A stretch of DNA of 64,000 nucleotides from Acidovorax sp. 107 (GCF_003058055.1 NZ_QBTZ01000001.1:1428501-1492500); one strand, 5' to 3'; counted from the stretch's first letter, positions 1 to 9,328 are shown. Numbers and translations: made by a program. Notes: generated by a model from the sequence alone, not told the origin.

Positions 1-1592
1 GAGCGGCGCGCACCCAGCTTGTGCTGGCCGAATTCCTGTTTGATGGACGTGAGTTCGTCGCCGATGATGACCGACACGCGCTCGGGCTTGGCCAGGATGT
101 CCAGCAGGTCTTCGATGACCGCCATGACTTCCTTGTACTCGGCCACGATCTTGTCCTGCTCCAAGCCTGTGAGGCGCTGCAGGCGCATTTGCAGGATTTC
201 CTGGGCCTGCGTTTCCGACAGGCGGTACAGGCCGTCCTGGCCCATGCCGAATTCCTTTTCGAGGCCGTCGGGGCGGTAGTCGTCGGCATTGATCACACCA
301 CCGTCGGCGCGCGTGCGGGTGAGCATCTCGCGCACCAGCTTGCTGTCCCAGGGGCGGGCCATCAGTTCGGCCTTGGCGACGGGCGGTGTGGGTGCATTGC
401 GAATGATGGCAATGAAGTCATCGATGTTGGCCAGGGCCACGGCCAGGCCTTCCAGCACATGGCCACGGTCGCGTGCCTTGCACAGCTCGAACACCGTGCG
501 GCGGGTGACCACTTCGCGGCGGTGCTGCAAGAAGACGCTGATCAGGTCCTTCAGGTTGCACAGGCGGGGCTGGCCGTCGATCAGCGCCACCATGTTCATG
601 CCGAACGTGTCCTGCAGCTGCGTCTGCTTGTACAGGTTGTTCAGCACCACCTCGGGCACTTCACCGCGCTTGAGTTCGATCACCAGGCGCATGCCCGACT
701 TGTCGGACTCGTCCTGGATGTGGCTGATGCCTTCGATCTTCTTTTCGTGCACCAGCTCGGCCATGCGCTCCTGCAGCGTCTTCTTGTTGACCTGGTAGGG
801 CAGCTCGTCCACGATGATCGCCTGGCGCTGACCGCGATCAATGTCCTCGAAGTGGCACTTGGCACGCATCACCACCTTGCCGCGCCCGGTGCGGTAGCCA
901 TCCTTCACACCGTTGATGCCGTAGATGATGCCGGCCGTTGGGAAGTCGGGGGCCGGGATGATTTCCATCAGCTCGTCGATGGTCGTCTCGGGGTTGCGCA
1001 GCATGTGCAGGCAGGCATCGACCACTTCGTTGAGGTTGTGGGGCGGAATGTTGGTGGCCATACCCACCGCAATACCTGCCGATCCATTCACCAACAAATT
1101 GGGCAGCTTGCTGGGCAATACCAGCGGTTCTTTCTCGCTGCCGTCGTAATTGGGTCCGAAATCGACAGTTTCCTTGTCGATATCTCCCAGCATTTCATGC
1201 GCAATCTTGGCCAGGCGGATTTCGGTGTATCGCATAGCGGCAGCGTTATCGCCGTCCACCGATCCGAAATTGCCCTGTCCATCTACCAGCATATGGCGCA
1301 GCGAAAAATCCTGCGCCATCCGCACGATGGTGTCGTACACCGCCGAGTCACCATGCGGGTGGTATTTACCGATCACGTCGCCAACGATACGGGCCGACTT
1401 TTTATAAGGTCGATTCCAGTCGTTGTTGAGCTCATGCATCGCAAAAAGTACGCGACGGTGCACCGGCTTCAAGCCGTCGCGCGCGTCGGGCAGTGCACGG
1501 CCCACGATCACGCTCATCGCGTAATCGAGGTAACTGCGCCGCATCTCTTCTTCGAGGCTGATCGGCAGGGTTTCTTTGGCAAACTGGGTCAT
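1..1592 (-). CDS. gyrA: DNA gyrase subunit A, N-terminal part (cut by window edge)
   Basis: The reverse strand from the ATG at 1592 reads through the window edge for about 530 codons and matches the GyrA breakage-reunion domain. Gyrase introduces negative supercoils, and GyrA carries the DNA-cleaving tyrosine. That residue is visible as Tyr122 in [10 protein letters not shown]. The quinolone-resistance region [10 protein letters not shown] has Ser83 and Asp87, the ordinary sensitive-type residues. The C-terminal DNA-wrapping domain lies outside the window. The gene is divergent from the ompA-like gene, with 223 bp between the two starts. The long forward-strand open frames here are antisense shadows of this high-GC gene. 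The assignment is firm. Confidence 0.97.
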   Translation of the reverse strand, partial: MTQFAKETLPISLEEEMRRSYLDYAMSVIVGRALPDARDGLKPVHRRVLFAMHELNNDWNRPYKKSARIVGDVIGKYHPHGDSAVYDTIVRMAQDFSLRHMLVDGQGNFGSVDGDNAAAMRYTEIRLAKIAHEMLGDIDKETVDFGPNYDGSEKEPLVLPSKLPNLLVNGSAGIAVGMATNIPPHNLNEVVDACLHMLRNPETTIDELMEIIPAPDFPTAGIIYGINGVKDGYRTGRGKVVMRAKCHFEDIDRGQRQAIIVDELPYQVNKKTLQERMAELVHEKKIEGISHIQDESDKSGMRLVIELKRGEVPEVVLNNLYKQTQLQDTFGMNMVALIDGQPRLCNLKDLISVFLQHRREVVTRRTVFELCKARDRGHVLEGLAVALANIDDFIAIIRNAPTPPVAKAELMARPWDSKLVREMLTRTRADGGVINADDYRPDGLEKEFGMGQDGLYRLSETQAQEILQMRLQRLTGLEQDKIVAEYKEVMAVIEDLLDILAKPERVSVIIGDELTSIKQEFGQHKLGARR

Positions 1593-1815
1593 TGGGACGG
1601 CGGGGACGGCAAAGGAGAGCCATTTTAGGCGTAAGACCGTGTAGCGACGGCGCAACATATCGAAGCAATTCAGGTTTTGTCCTACGGGCCCCGACCAGCA
1701 CGCGCAGCTTTTGCCCTGTTACGTATGGCACAATCGTTTGAACGCTTAGGGTGGTGGTCACCCCAGGCGTCCTGATTCGCAGCGCGGCTGCGGCTTTTTC
1801 CCCAAGAGGAGAACC

Positions 1816-2460
1816 ATGAAGAAACTGAACAAAGTGGCGATGTTGTTTGCCTCTGCAGCGCTCGCAACCGCCGCTGGCGCACAAACCGTTGACAACTGGC
1901 GCGATGCTTCTGGCCAACTGGTCTGGAAGAACGGTACCAACGAATACTGCTGGCGCGATGCCAACTGGACGCCTGCTACGGCTGCCGCTGGTTGCGATGG
2001 CGCTATCGCTGCGCCCGCACCTGCCGCTGCACCAGCTCCTGCTGCTGCTCCAGCACCCGCTGCCGCCCCTGCACCCGCACCAGCACCAGCTCCTGCAGTC
2101 GCCACCAAGGTGACCTACGCCGCTGACGCCTTCTTCGACTTCGACAAGTCGGTCCTCAAGCCAGAAGGCAAGGCCAAGCTGGACGACCTGGTTTCCAAGG
2201 TCAAGGGCATCAACCTGGAAGTGATCATTGCCGTGGGTCACACTGACTCCGTCGGCTCCGATGCTTACAACCAGAAGCTGTCGGTGCGTCGTTCTGAAGC
2301 CGTGAAGGCTTACTTGGTGTCCAAGGGCATCGAAAAGAACCGCGTGTACACCGAAGGCAAGGGCGAAAAGCAACCTGTGGCTGACAACAAGACCGCCGAA
2401 GGCCGTGCGAAGAACCGTCGCGTGGAAATCGAAGTGGTCGGCACCCGCGCCGCGCAGTAA
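1816..2460 (+). CDS. OmpA-family outer-membrane/peptidoglycan-binding protein
   Basis: This 214-residue protein has a Sec signal peptide (cleavage likely after AGA, residue 22), a short N-terminal segment with Cys45 and Cys60, a Pro-Ala linker at about residues 66-96, and a C-terminal OmpA-like domain (about 100-208). The domain shows FFDFDKSVL, GHTDSVGSDAYNQKLSVRRS and RRVEIEV, the usual peptidoglycan-contacting signature. There is no beta-barrel-length N-terminal domain, so it is not classical OmpA. It resembles the short OmpA-like proteins common in Burkholderiales that tie the envelope to the wall. AGGAGA lies just before the ATG, and a strong terminator follows, so it is probably monocistronic. 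Confidence 0.92.
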   Translation: MKKLNKVAMLFASAALATAAGAQTVDNWRDASGQLVWKNGTNEYCWRDANWTPATAAAGCDGAIAAPAPAAAPAPAAAPAPAAAPAPAPAPAPAVATKVTYAADAFFDFDKSVLKPEGKAKLDDLVSKVKGINLEVIIAVGHTDSVGSDAYNQKLSVRRSEAVKAYLVSKGIEKNRVYTEGKGEKQPVADNKTAEGRAKNRRVEIEVVGTRAAQ

Positions 2461-2476
2461 TCTTCGGATTGCTTCA

Positions 2477-2507
2477 CAAAAAAGCCCCGTTCGCGGGGCT
2501 TTTTTGC
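2477..2507 (+). terminator. Rho-independent terminator after ompA-like gene
   Basis: The stem AAGCCCCG/CGGGGCTT with a short TT-C loop is followed by a run of T. It sits 17 bp after the stop codon. Confidence 0.9.
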
Positions 2508-2550
2508 GTCTGGGGATTTTCATCCCCTACCTTCATGGACAATCAGCGAC

Positions 2551-3261
2551 ATGATCGAAACCGTCAATGCAGATCCGGCCGAACTGGCCAAGTTTTCGGA
2601 ACTGGCCCACCGGTGGTGGGATCCCGATAGCGAATTTCGCCCTTTGCACCAAATCAACCCTTTGCGGCTTGACTGGATCCATGGACTGAGCGCCTTGACC
2701 GGCAAACGTGTGCTGGACGTGGGTTGTGGCGGTGGCATTTTGGCTGACTCTATGGCACGTAAAGGTGCCGATGTGGTCGGTATCGATCTGGCAACCAAGG
2801 CGCTGCGTGTGGCGCAACTGCATGCTCTGGAGGCCGGAACCCAAAACGTGCAGTACCGCGAAATCAGCGCTGAGGCGATGGCCCTGGAGCAACCCGCTGG
2901 GTTTGACGTGGTGACCTGCATGGAAATGCTGGAGCATGTGCCTGATCCCGCCTCGGTGGTTCGCGCTTGCGCCACCCTGGTCAAGCCCGGTGGCTGGGTG
3001 TTCTTCTCCACCATCAACCGCAATGCCAAAGCCTTTATGCTGGCCATTGTGGGTGCGGAGTACGTGCTCAATATGCTGCCGCGTGGCACCCACGAATACG
3101 CCAAGATGATCCGCCCCAGTGAGCTTGCCGGCCATTGCCGCAATGCGGGCCTGGACGTTCTGCACACCCGGGGGCTGGAGTACAACCCCCTGACACGTCG
3201 CTATTGGCTCAGCGCCAACACCAGCGTCAACTACCTGTTTGCCGCGCGTCGCGTGGGCTGA
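2551..3261 (+). CDS. ubiG: Ubiquinone biosynthesis O-methyltransferase UbiG
   Basis: This 236-residue class I SAM methyltransferase catalyses both O-methylation steps of ubiquinone synthesis. The SAM-binding motif [16 protein letters not shown] lies at about residues 54-70, followed by GADVVGID (motif II) and the family segment [11 protein letters not shown]. The N-terminal [20 protein letters not shown] is characteristic of UbiG. The stop at 3259-3261 is one base before the gph start, so the two are translated from one message. This ubiG-gph pairing downstream of gyrA and an ompA-like gene is, as far as I recall, a common betaproteobacterial order. Confidence 0.95.
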   Translation: MIETVNADPAELAKFSELAHRWWDPDSEFRPLHQINPLRLDWIHGLSALTGKRVLDVGCGGGILADSMARKGADVVGIDLATKALRVAQLHALEAGTQNVQYREISAEAMALEQPAGFDVVTCMEMLEHVPDPASVVRACATLVKPGGWVFFSTINRNAKAFMLAIVGAEYVLNMLPRGTHEYAKMIRPSELAGHCRNAGLDVLHTRGLEYNPLTRRYWLSANTSVNYLFAARRVG

Positions 3262-3262
3262 T

Positions 3263-3937
3263 ATGGCTACCGTTTTTCATGGCATTCGCGCAGTCCTGTT
3301 TGATCTGGACGGCACCCTGATCGACAGTGCCCCTGACTTGGGGGCGGCCGCAGACAAGATGCGTACCGACCGAGGCTTGCCTTCGTTGCCTCTGGATCGA
3401 TATCGTCCCATGGCGGGGGCGGGGGCCCGTGGCATGCTCGCAGAAGCCTTTGGCATGGGGCCGGATCACCCTGAGTTTGCCGTTATGCGCGAAGAGTTTT
3501 TTGTGAACTACGAATCCCGCATGACAGCGCAGACCACCATTTTTGAAGGTGTGCCTGAATTGGTCCGTCAGATTCTCGGGCGGAACATGGCGTGGGGCGT
3601 GGTAACCAACAAGGCTGCCCGCTTTACCGAACCCCTGACCCAGGCCATTCCGCTGTTTGCCACCGCGTCGGCGGTGGTCAGTGGCGACACAACGCCACAT
3701 GCCAAACCCCACCCTGCACCGCTGCTCGAAGCTGCTGCGCGCTTGAGCGTGCCCCCGGCGCATTGCATCTACGTGGGCGATGACGAGCGGGATATCGTGG
3801 CGGGCCTGGCGGCAGGTATGGGTACAGTGGCTGCCACCTACGGCTACTTGGGCGCCAAGGCCGACCCTGCGGAGTGGGGCGCGCACGCCGCAATTAAATC
3901 TCCAGCCGAGCTCTTGCAATTGCTCGCGAGCGCCTAA
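3263..3937 (+). CDS. gph: Phosphoglycolate phosphatase-like HAD hydrolase
   Basis: This 224-residue HAD-superfamily phosphatase begins MATVFHGIRAVLFDLDGTLIDS. The nucleophile Asp14 and acid/base Asp16 lie in motif I, VVTNK is motif II, KPHPAPLLEAA supplies the motif III lysine, and VGDDERDIVAG is motif IV. Gph removes 2-phosphoglycolate arising from DNA repair. The ATG at 3263 is preferred over an upstream in-frame codon because it directly follows the ubiG stop. The substrate is inferred from the family and from the ubiG neighbour. The gene end overlaps the ssrA promoter. Confidence 0.9.
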   Translation: MATVFHGIRAVLFDLDGTLIDSAPDLGAAADKMRTDRGLPSLPLDRYRPMAGAGARGMLAEAFGMGPDHPEFAVMREEFFVNYESRMTAQTTIFEGVPELVRQILGRNMAWGVVTNKAARFTEPLTQAIPLFATASAVVSGDTTPHAKPHPAPLLEAAARLSVPPAHCIYVGDDERDIVAGLAAGMGTVAATYGYLGAKADPAEWGAHAAIKSPAELLQLLASA

Positions 3938-3940
3938 AAT
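3914..3940 (+). promoter_or_regulatory. Likely ssrA promoter
   Basis: A -35-like TTGCAA (3914-3919) and a -10-like TAAAAT (3935-3940) are spaced 15 bp apart. The -10 ends 10 bp before the mature tmRNA 5' end and contains the gph stop codon. Prediction only. Confidence 0.5.
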
Positions 3941-3950
3941 AGGAATCATG

Positions 3951-4337
3951 GGGGCTGTCCTGGTTTCGACGTGGGTTCGGGATCAGTGTGGTGCATGTCG
4001 AGCTTGAGTCACGCTCGTAAATCTCGATTTAACAAACTAACTGCAAACGACGAACGTTTCGCACTCGCTGCTTAATTGCCAGTGAGCCTTGCAACAGTTG
4101 GCCGATGGGCTGGGCAAGGGGGTTCTGAGCAATCAGTGCCTCCCGGCTGCAAGGATAATTACATGGGCTGGCTTCCATCCGGGTACCTTGGATGGGAGCG
4201 AGAAAATAGGGTGCTGGCGGCCCATGTAGCGTGCGACTGCGCGACATGGGTAGCGAGATCCAAATCAGACCGCTAAACATGTAGATCTGCCTGACGAAGG
4301 CTTGCGGACGCGGGTTCAATTCCCGCCAGCTCCACCA
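3951..4337 (+). ncRNA. ssrA: tmRNA (SsrA)
   Basis: tmRNA rescues stalled ribosomes by trans-translation. The 5' end GGGGCTG (3951-3957) pairs with CAGCTCC (4327-4333), followed by ACCA, which forms the alanine-tRNA-like acceptor stem. The T arm GGGTTCAATTCCC lies at 4312-4324. The resume codon is GCA at 4043, and the tag reads ANDERFALAA with stop TAA at 4073-4075, ending in the degradation signal ALAA. The RNA is about 387 nt. Its 3' end is the integration site of the adjoining island, and the gene is kept whole by the inserted copy. Confidence 0.97.
4315..4330 (+). other. Candidate attL core (inside ssrA 3' end)
   Basis: TTCAATTCCCGCCAGC in the tmRNA T arm and acceptor is repeated as TTCAATTGACGCCAGC at 18779-18794, in the same orientation (14 of 16 identical). 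ssrA 3' ends are well-known integrase targets. Confidence 0.65.
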
Positions 4338-4348
4338 TTACGACGTCC

Positions 4349-4386
4349 AAGGGCGTTCGCCGACATCCGGTGAACGCCCTTTTTCT
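4349..4386 (+). terminator. Rho-independent terminator downstream of ssrA
   Basis: The stem AGGGCGTTC (4350-4358) / GAACGCCCT (4372-4380) is followed by T5CT4. It lies inside the island side of the junction, so it would replace the original ssrA terminator, which is probably the hairpin now at 18803. Confidence 0.85.
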
Positions 4387-4451
4387 TTTGTAAATCAATG
4401 AGTTACGGTGTGGGAAGGTCCGGAGTGATCTCCTGGCAGCCAGACTGAGGC

Positions 4452-4596
4452 GGGGGAACAGACGGGGGAACAAAATCCGAAAAGGGTAGACTGGCGGCGT
4501 TTGTTCCCCCGTTTCAGAGGGGAATCCGAGCTAAACCTCTGGAGGTGTTCCCCCATGTTGACCGACGCACAGTGCCGTAACGCCGTCTGTTCCCCC
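4452..4596. repeat. GGGGGAACA motif cluster at island left end
   Basis: GGGGGAACA occurs at 4452-4460 and 4464-4472 (12 bp period). It is inverted (TGTTCCCCC) at 4502-4510, 4546-4554 and 4588-4596, so the cluster flanks and overlaps the integrase start. A matching direct pair is at 18704-18724. Likely roles are integrase arm-type sites or operator sites for the island regulator. Confidence 0.7.
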
Positions 4597-5814
4597 ACAT
4601 CGAAGCGGGAGCGTTTGTCGGACTCGGGAGGCCTGTATCTGGAGGTTGCTCCCGGGGGATCGAGGCGCTGGTTCTGGAAGTATCGGCATGAGGGCAAGGA
4701 AGGGCGTATGGCTCTGGGCAGCTATCCCTCGGTCAGCCTGACGGCAGCTCGCAAGGCTCGTGATACCGCTAGGCTACAGAAATCGACAGGAATAAATCCT
4801 GTGCATGCCAGAAAGGTGGAAAGGCTGAAGGCTTCTGCCAGTGCCGGGGATACCTTCAAAGCTGTCGCTCTGGAGTGGTACGACAAACAGAAGCCTCTAT
4901 GGAGTGATTCTCATGCCGAGCGCTCGCTGCGCCAGTTCGAACGTGATCTCTTTCCGTGGCTTGGGGGGCGTCGCCTGGCTGAGATTGAGCCGGTGGAACT
5001 GCTGGCAACCCTGCGCAAGGTGGAAGAGCGCGGGGCTGTAGAGACGGCCGATCGTGGATTGATGTTGGCTCGCCAGGTCTGGCGCTACGGGGTCGCGACA
5101 GGCCGGGTAGGACGGGACATCACGGGAGACCTCAAAGGCGCGTTGTCTCCGTATCGCGGCAAGCACTTTGCCGCTATCACCGAACCAGTCAAGCTGGCTG
5201 CACTGTTGCGGGCCATCCAAGCTTACAAGGGCGGGCCTATTGTGCGGGCAGCATTGCAATTGGCGCCCTTGCTGTTTCAGCGACCTGGTGAATTGCGTGG
5301 TGCAGCTTGGGCTGAAGTGGACTTGGATGCCGCCCTCTGGACGATTCCGGCTGTGCGGATGAAGCGGGGCAAGGACGGGAAGGAAAACGGGGATCCACAT
5401 CTCGTGCCTCTTTCAACCCAGGCTGTGAAAGTGTTGCGGGAGCTGTATCCGTTGACGGGCCACAGCGCTTTGGTGTTTCCCGGTGAACGCAACCACAGTC
5501 GGCCTATTTCAGAGAATTCGGTGCGCACCGCACTAATCACCATGGGCTATACGCCGGAGATCCAAACGTGGCATGGCTTTCGCGCCACGGCGCGAACAAT
5601 GCTGGCGGAGCGATTGGATGTCGACCCGCTGGTGATTGAGGCGCAACTGGCTCACGCTGTGAAGGACGCCAATGGGCGCGCTTACAACAGGACACAGTAC
5701 CTAGCCCATCGAACGAAAATGATGCAGCGGTGGGCAGACTATCTGGATCGGCTGAGAGAAGGCAAAGCAGCAGGCAAGACGACTTCCAAAACTCTTGGCA
5801 ATGCAAGTACCTGA
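4555..5814 (+). CDS. P4-type tyrosine recombinase/integrase
   Basis: This 419-residue site-specific recombinase has an N-terminal DUF4102-like arm-binding domain (LSDSGGLYLEVAPGG...FWKYR, MALGSYPSVSLTAARKARD). It has a SAM-like core-binding region (about 90-190) and a C-terminal catalytic domain. The catalytic set is visible: Arg243 in RPGEL, His340 and Arg343 in HGFR, His367 in LAHA, and Tyr377. The ATG at 4555 is chosen because family members begin near MLTD; an upstream TTG at 4501 would add 18 atypical residues. Its position beside the ssrA 3' end fits an ssrA-specific integrase. TGTTCCCCC abuts the start codon and could mediate autoregulation. It appears intact. Confidence 0.95.
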   Translation: MLTDAQCRNAVCSPTSKRERLSDSGGLYLEVAPGGSRRWFWKYRHEGKEGRMALGSYPSVSLTAARKARDTARLQKSTGINPVHARKVERLKASASAGDTFKAVALEWYDKQKPLWSDSHAERSLRQFERDLFPWLGGRRLAEIEPVELLATLRKVEERGAVETADRGLMLARQVWRYGVATGRVGRDITGDLKGALSPYRGKHFAAITEPVKLAALLRAIQAYKGGPIVRAALQLAPLLFQRPGELRGAAWAEVDLDAALWTIPAVRMKRGKDGKENGDPHLVPLSTQAVKVLRELYPLTGHSALVFPGERNHSRPISENSVRTALITMGYTPEIQTWHGFRATARTMLAERLDVDPLVIEAQLAHAVKDANGRAYNRTQYLAHRTKMMQRWADYLDRLREGKAAGKTTSKTLGNAST

Positions 5815-6214
5815 TCTGCCATTTCGCTGGACTTGGTCATTGCGGCGGTTTGCCATGAATCGATGGCAGTTTCTCTTCAATTGAATGTTGAGACCCTGTC
5901 GGCAAAGCGTGTGAGCTTGGCGGTGTAAATGGCCGTTCTGCAGTGCGTTTGCCGTCAGCCAAATGCCGCAGCCGAATTCACGTGGTCAACGGCCTTTCAG
6001 CCACTGCACTGACCGATCTGTCACTGGATGAATGACCGGTCCGAAGTACGCTGCAGTAATTCGAGGCGGCATTGCAAGTCGCAGCAATCCGTGTCGCAAG
6101 TGAAGCGCGGACCAGATTCACAGAGTGATCGTTAAAATGCATCTCTTGTTCAAGCGTCGAAGTTCTCAGCGCAACTAAACCCGATCTACTCTGTAGCGGA
6201 AGTGCATCATGCAT
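5815..6214. other. 400 bp without a recognisable gene
   Basis: This stretch lies between the convergent integrase and reverse transcriptase genes. A 78-codon reverse-strand frame continues directly after the reverse transcriptase stop but has no recognisable composition or motif, and I do not call it a gene. It is where a retron effector could have been if the locus were complete. Confidence 0.5.
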
Positions 6215-7387
6215 CTAGACGAATGAGATACCGTGCTCAACCGGCCAGGGCAGGGCTTTCAGTTCAGCAAGGCGTGCTGCACCCCAGGCACGTTCAATGC
6301 CGATAGCGTAGTAGGCGAGCCCGAAGACGTGGCGCTGCAGTCCCAGCCTCGAGTCGAACTTCAGCTTCTCGTGAGGAGGAATACCTTGAGACTGGTACTT
6401 CTGAAGATAGTGGATGTGGGCCCGCAGTTTGTTCTTGAAATCGCGAGTGAGCCGCGGTTCTGCGCCTGACACCGATAGACCCAGCACCAACTTACGTCCA
6501 CCCGGTCCAGCGATGGTGGCTTTAGCAAGATTGGGTTGAAACCCGTGAGCCTTCAGGATGTCGTGCCCCTGCTTGAGCAAGGTAACCGCCTTGGATTTGG
6601 ACCAATCTTCTGCCGAAGACGACAAAACGATATCGTCTGCGTAACGTGTGTAGACCATCCCATTGGACGTTGCGAGCGAATTTAATTCACAGTCTAGGTC
6701 GAACGCCGCAAGATTTGCAAGCAATGGGCTTGTAGGCGCCCCCTGGGGAAGATGGCCCAATGAACCGCTGCTGTATCTACCAATCCGCGCTGTGTCATTC
6801 ACCTTGTGACGTTTTGGTCCGCCCTTCCGAATCCGTGTGCACAACCGTGTTAGCTCGAACGCCATTAGAGGCTGATAGCCGAATGACCGGAACACCTCGT
6901 ATACCTTTGGCTCCAGTATTGATTCGAAGAAATTCGTCACGTCCATCTTGACCAGCCAGCGCGCATTTCGATGCTGTTCGGCCGCATCCCGAATTCTCGA
7001 TCCGGGCCGGTAGGCGCTGGATGCTGAGTGGGGACAACCCTTCGTAAGGATGTGCTCGTGAATCCATCGCTGCGTCTTCATCAGCAATGGCTCTGGAGCG
7101 CATATTGTGCGAGTCCTCTTGCCTCTGAAGCCGCCATTGTGCTTCTTTAAGGAAAAGACACGATAGAACGTATTGCTGTTGAGACCACCGCGCTCCGTAA
7201 CGCTGCGGAGGTAGTGGTAAGGCACGCCGGTCTCACGAGCTAGGTGATTCAGTGTAAAGAGAATCGCTGCGCCTGGCGCGGCTTTGCGTATGAGCTCAGC
7301 AGTGCTGGCCGCGTTAGCTAGGACATTGGCCGCGCGCTTCTGACTACGTCCGGAAGCAAGATATCGCTGAGAGTTCCAGTGGTTCAT
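6215..7387 (-). CDS. Retron-type reverse transcriptase
   Basis: This 390-residue reverse transcriptase would copy the adjacent structured RNA into multicopy single-stranded DNA, the core of a retron anti-phage system. The RT fingers-palm motifs are in order: RTRTICAPEP, VKMDVTNFFESI (catalytic Asp149), LPQGAPTSPLLANL (retron-like, 214-227) and YTRYADDIV (catalytic Asp251-Asp252). The usual retron VTG of the thumb region appears as VLG at 301-303, and the NAxxH motif as AAEQH. About 65 N-terminal residues precede the RT core. The ATG at 7387 has AAAGG five bases upstream. No effector gene (nuclease, transmembrane, ATPase or other) adjoins it. Group II intron maturase and DGR RT are less likely on motifs and context. 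Confidence 0.85.
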   Translation of the reverse strand: MNHWNSQRYLASGRSQKRAANVLANAASTAELIRKAAPGAAILFTLNHLARETGVPYHYLRSVTERGGLNSNTFYRVFSLKKHNGGFRGKRTRTICAPEPLLMKTQRWIHEHILTKGCPHSASSAYRPGSRIRDAAEQHRNARWLVKMDVTNFFESILEPKVYEVFRSFGYQPLMAFELTRLCTRIRKGGPKRHKVNDTARIGRYSSGSLGHLPQGAPTSPLLANLAAFDLDCELNSLATSNGMVYTRYADDIVLSSSAEDWSKSKAVTLLKQGHDILKAHGFQPNLAKATIAGPGGRKLVLGLSVSGAEPRLTRDFKNKLRAHIHYLQKYQSQGIPPHEKLKFDSRLGLQRHVFGLAYYAIGIERAWGAARLAELKALPWPVEHGISFV

Positions 7388-7593
7388 CTACCTTTGGTCC
7401 CGCTCGCGGGACGTCTCCTGCTCTGGCCCGAGGACACGCTGGTAGCCAGCTGCAGGAGACGGCGCAAGTAGGCGCAAGTTCAAATTCGGCTTTCGGACTC
7501 CTAAGCCTCGCCACAGCAAAAGCTACGGCTCGACCACAGGGAGTTGCCTCCCTATGGAAACTAGACTATCACTAAATCGGTACTCTCAGCGAT
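7363..7593 (-). ncRNA. Candidate retron msr-msd RNA
   Basis: On the reverse strand, directly upstream of the reverse transcriptase, lies a compact set of structures. The a1 arm ATCGCTGAGAGT (7593-7582) is the exact 12-bp complement of a2 (7374-7363). Two msr-like hairpins follow: a 10-bp stem with a GCAA loop (7557-7534) and an 8-bp stem with a TTTT loop (7529-7510). A long msd-like stem pairs 7461-7452 with 7421-7412, with an inner CTGGC/GCCAG extension and a 17-nt loop. A further GTCCCGC/GCGGGAC hairpin is at 7412-7397. This order a1-msr-msd-a2-RT is the retron layout. Oddly, a2 lies within codons 5-9 of the RT gene. The branching G cannot be assigned by eye. Confidence 0.75.
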
Positions 7594-7801
7594 GTCGGAT
7601 AGTAATACGGATTTGGTGATGCAGGCGCTGGAATGGATGCGGAGGTTTTTTGGTTTAAGTGACCGACGAAGGCATGGCCTTCAGGCGTAAGCCTGTTGAT
7701 TTCCACGCAGAAGTGACCCACTAACCCCCGGGATTTCCATCCAAACCTGACCCACGTACTAACCCTAACCTGCTGCTTTGCTGAGCAGCAGGAGACCAGG
7801 A

Positions 7802-9328
7802 GTGATAGACGTGGCAACACTGAGTGTCATCAGGCGCTGGGCCCTGCGAGAGCAGCTGTCCATCCGGGAGATCGCCCGCCGCACGGGCCTCTCGCGCAAC
7901 ACCATCCGCAAGTACCTGCGCGTAGGCGAGGCCGAGCCGCACTATGCCAAGCGGGTCAGTCCATCCAAGCTCGATCCCTTCGCCTTGAAGCTCGCCGGCT
8001 GGCTCAAGACGGAAGCTGGCCGATCCCGCAAGCAGCGGCGCACCATCAAGCAGATGTACGTGGATCTGCAGGCGCTCGGTTATGGCGGCTCCTACAACCG
8101 TGTGGCGGCCTTTGCGCGCCTCTGGCACGAGCAGCGCCTTGTGGCACAGCAGACCACTGGCCGTGGCACCTTCGTTCCCCTGACCTTCGGTCCGGGTGAG
8201 GCCTTCCAGTTCGACTGGAGCGAGGACTGGGCTGTTCTCGCTGGCGTGCGCACCAAGCTGCAGGTAGCCCACTTCAAGCTCAGCCACAGCCGAGCGTTCT
8301 ACCTGCGCGCCTACCCCCTGCAGACGCACGAGATGCTGTTCGATGCCCACAACCATGCATTCGTAGTCCTGGGTGGCGTGCCCCGCCGTGGCATCTACGA
8401 CAACATGCGCACCGCTGTAGACCGGGTGCGCCGTGGCAAGGAGCGCGACGTCAATGCGCGCTTTGCGGCCATGGTCAGCCACTTCCTGTTCGAGGCCGAG
8501 TTCTGCAATCCCGCGTCGGGCTGGGAGAAGGGCCAGGTGGAGAAGAACGTGCGCGATGCCCGCCATCGCCTGTGGCAGGTAGTGCCGCCATTCCCAAGCC
8601 TGTCCGATCTCAATGCCTGGCTTGAAGAGCGCTGCGTGGCGCTGTGGCACGAGATCGAGCACGGCAAGCTGCCGGGCTCCGTCGCGGATGTCTGGGCTCA
8701 AGAGAAGGCAAGCTTGATGCCGATGCCCCGGCCCTTCGATGGCTTTGTGGAGCACACCAAGCGCGTCTCACCCACCTGCTTGGTCCACTTCGAGCGCAAT
8801 CGCTACAGCGTGCCGGCGCCGTATGCCAATCGGCCGGTGAGCCTGCGGGTCTACGCCGATCGCCTGGTGGTCGCCGCCGAAGGCCAGATCGTGTGCGAGC
8901 ATCAGCGCCTGATCGAGCGTAACCACCACGGTACGGGTCAGACCGTGTACGACTGGCGCCACTACTTGGCGGTGCTGCAGCGCAAACCAGGAGCTTTGCG
9001 CAACGGCGCCCCATTCCTGGAGCTACCAGCGGCCTTCAAGCGACTGCAGGCCACCTTGCTCAAGCAACCCGGCGGCGACCGGGAGATGGTGGAGGTACTG
9101 GCACTGGTGCTGCACCACGATGAACAAGCTGTGCTCGCTGCAGTGGAGTTGGCACTGGAGTCAGGGGCTGCCAGCAAGACCCACATCCTGAACGTGCTCC
9201 ACCGCCTGCTGGACGGTAAGCCCGCCCCAGCACCGGTCACATCGCCGCAGGCCCTCAAGCTGGCGGTGGAACCCCAAGCCAATGTGCTTCGTTACGACCA
9301 ATTGAGGGAGGTGCGCTATGCGTCATGA
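7802..9328 (+). CDS. istA: IS21-family transposase IstA
   Basis: This 508-residue DDE transposase catalyses strand transfer of the element. The N-terminal helix-turn-helix [21 protein letters not shown] (about 20-40) would bind the terminal repeats. The catalytic core has D in [10 protein letters not shown] in [13 protein letters not shown] and E in [11 protein letters not shown]. The C-terminal region includes [23 protein letters not shown], usual for IstA. The GTG at 7802 is chosen because AGGAG lies seven bases upstream; TTG at 7778 or GTG at 7811 are alternatives. It overlaps istB by 11 bp and looks intact. Confidence 0.95.
   Translation: MIDVATLSVIRRWALREQLSIREIARRTGLSRNTIRKYLRVGEAEPHYAKRVSPSKLDPFALKLAGWLKTEAGRSRKQRRTIKQMYVDLQALGYGGSYNRVAAFARLWHEQRLVAQQTTGRGTFVPLTFGPGEAFQFDWSEDWAVLAGVRTKLQVAHFKLSHSRAFYLRAYPLQTHEMLFDAHNHAFVVLGGVPRRGIYDNMRTAVDRVRRGKERDVNARFAAMVSHFLFEAEFCNPASGWEKGQVEKNVRDARHRLWQVVPPFPSLSDLNAWLEERCVALWHEIEHGKLPGSVADVWAQEKASLMPMPRPFDGFVEHTKRVSPTCLVHFERNRYSVPAPYANRPVSLRVYADRLVVAAEGQIVCEHQRLIERNHHGTGQTVYDWRHYLAVLQRKPGALRNGAPFLELPAAFKRLQATLLKQPGGDREMVEVLALVLHHDEQAVLAAVELALESGAASKTHILNVLHRLLDGKPAPAPVTSPQALKLAVEPQANVLRYDQLREVRYAS

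Noticed and set aside
21..1628. 535-codon forward-strand open frame at the left edge
   Set aside because: It is the antisense of gyrA; its His/Gln/Val/Leu-rich translation has no domain and the opposite strand matches GyrA throughout.
4452..4596. GGGGGAACA cluster as a CRISPR array
   Set aside because: Units are 9 bp, irregularly spaced and in both orientations; there are no spacers or cas genes.
5978..6214. 78-codon reverse-strand frame right after the reverse transcriptase stop
   Set aside because: It is a continuation of the same frame past the stop with no ribosome site, no motif and no coding-like composition; a retron effector role cannot be supported.
6215..7593. Group II intron or diversity-generating retroelement
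   Set aside because: No maturase/HNH domain, no domain V-like RNA 3' end, and no template/variable repeat pair was seen; the msr-msd structure and QGAPTSP motif fit a retron better.
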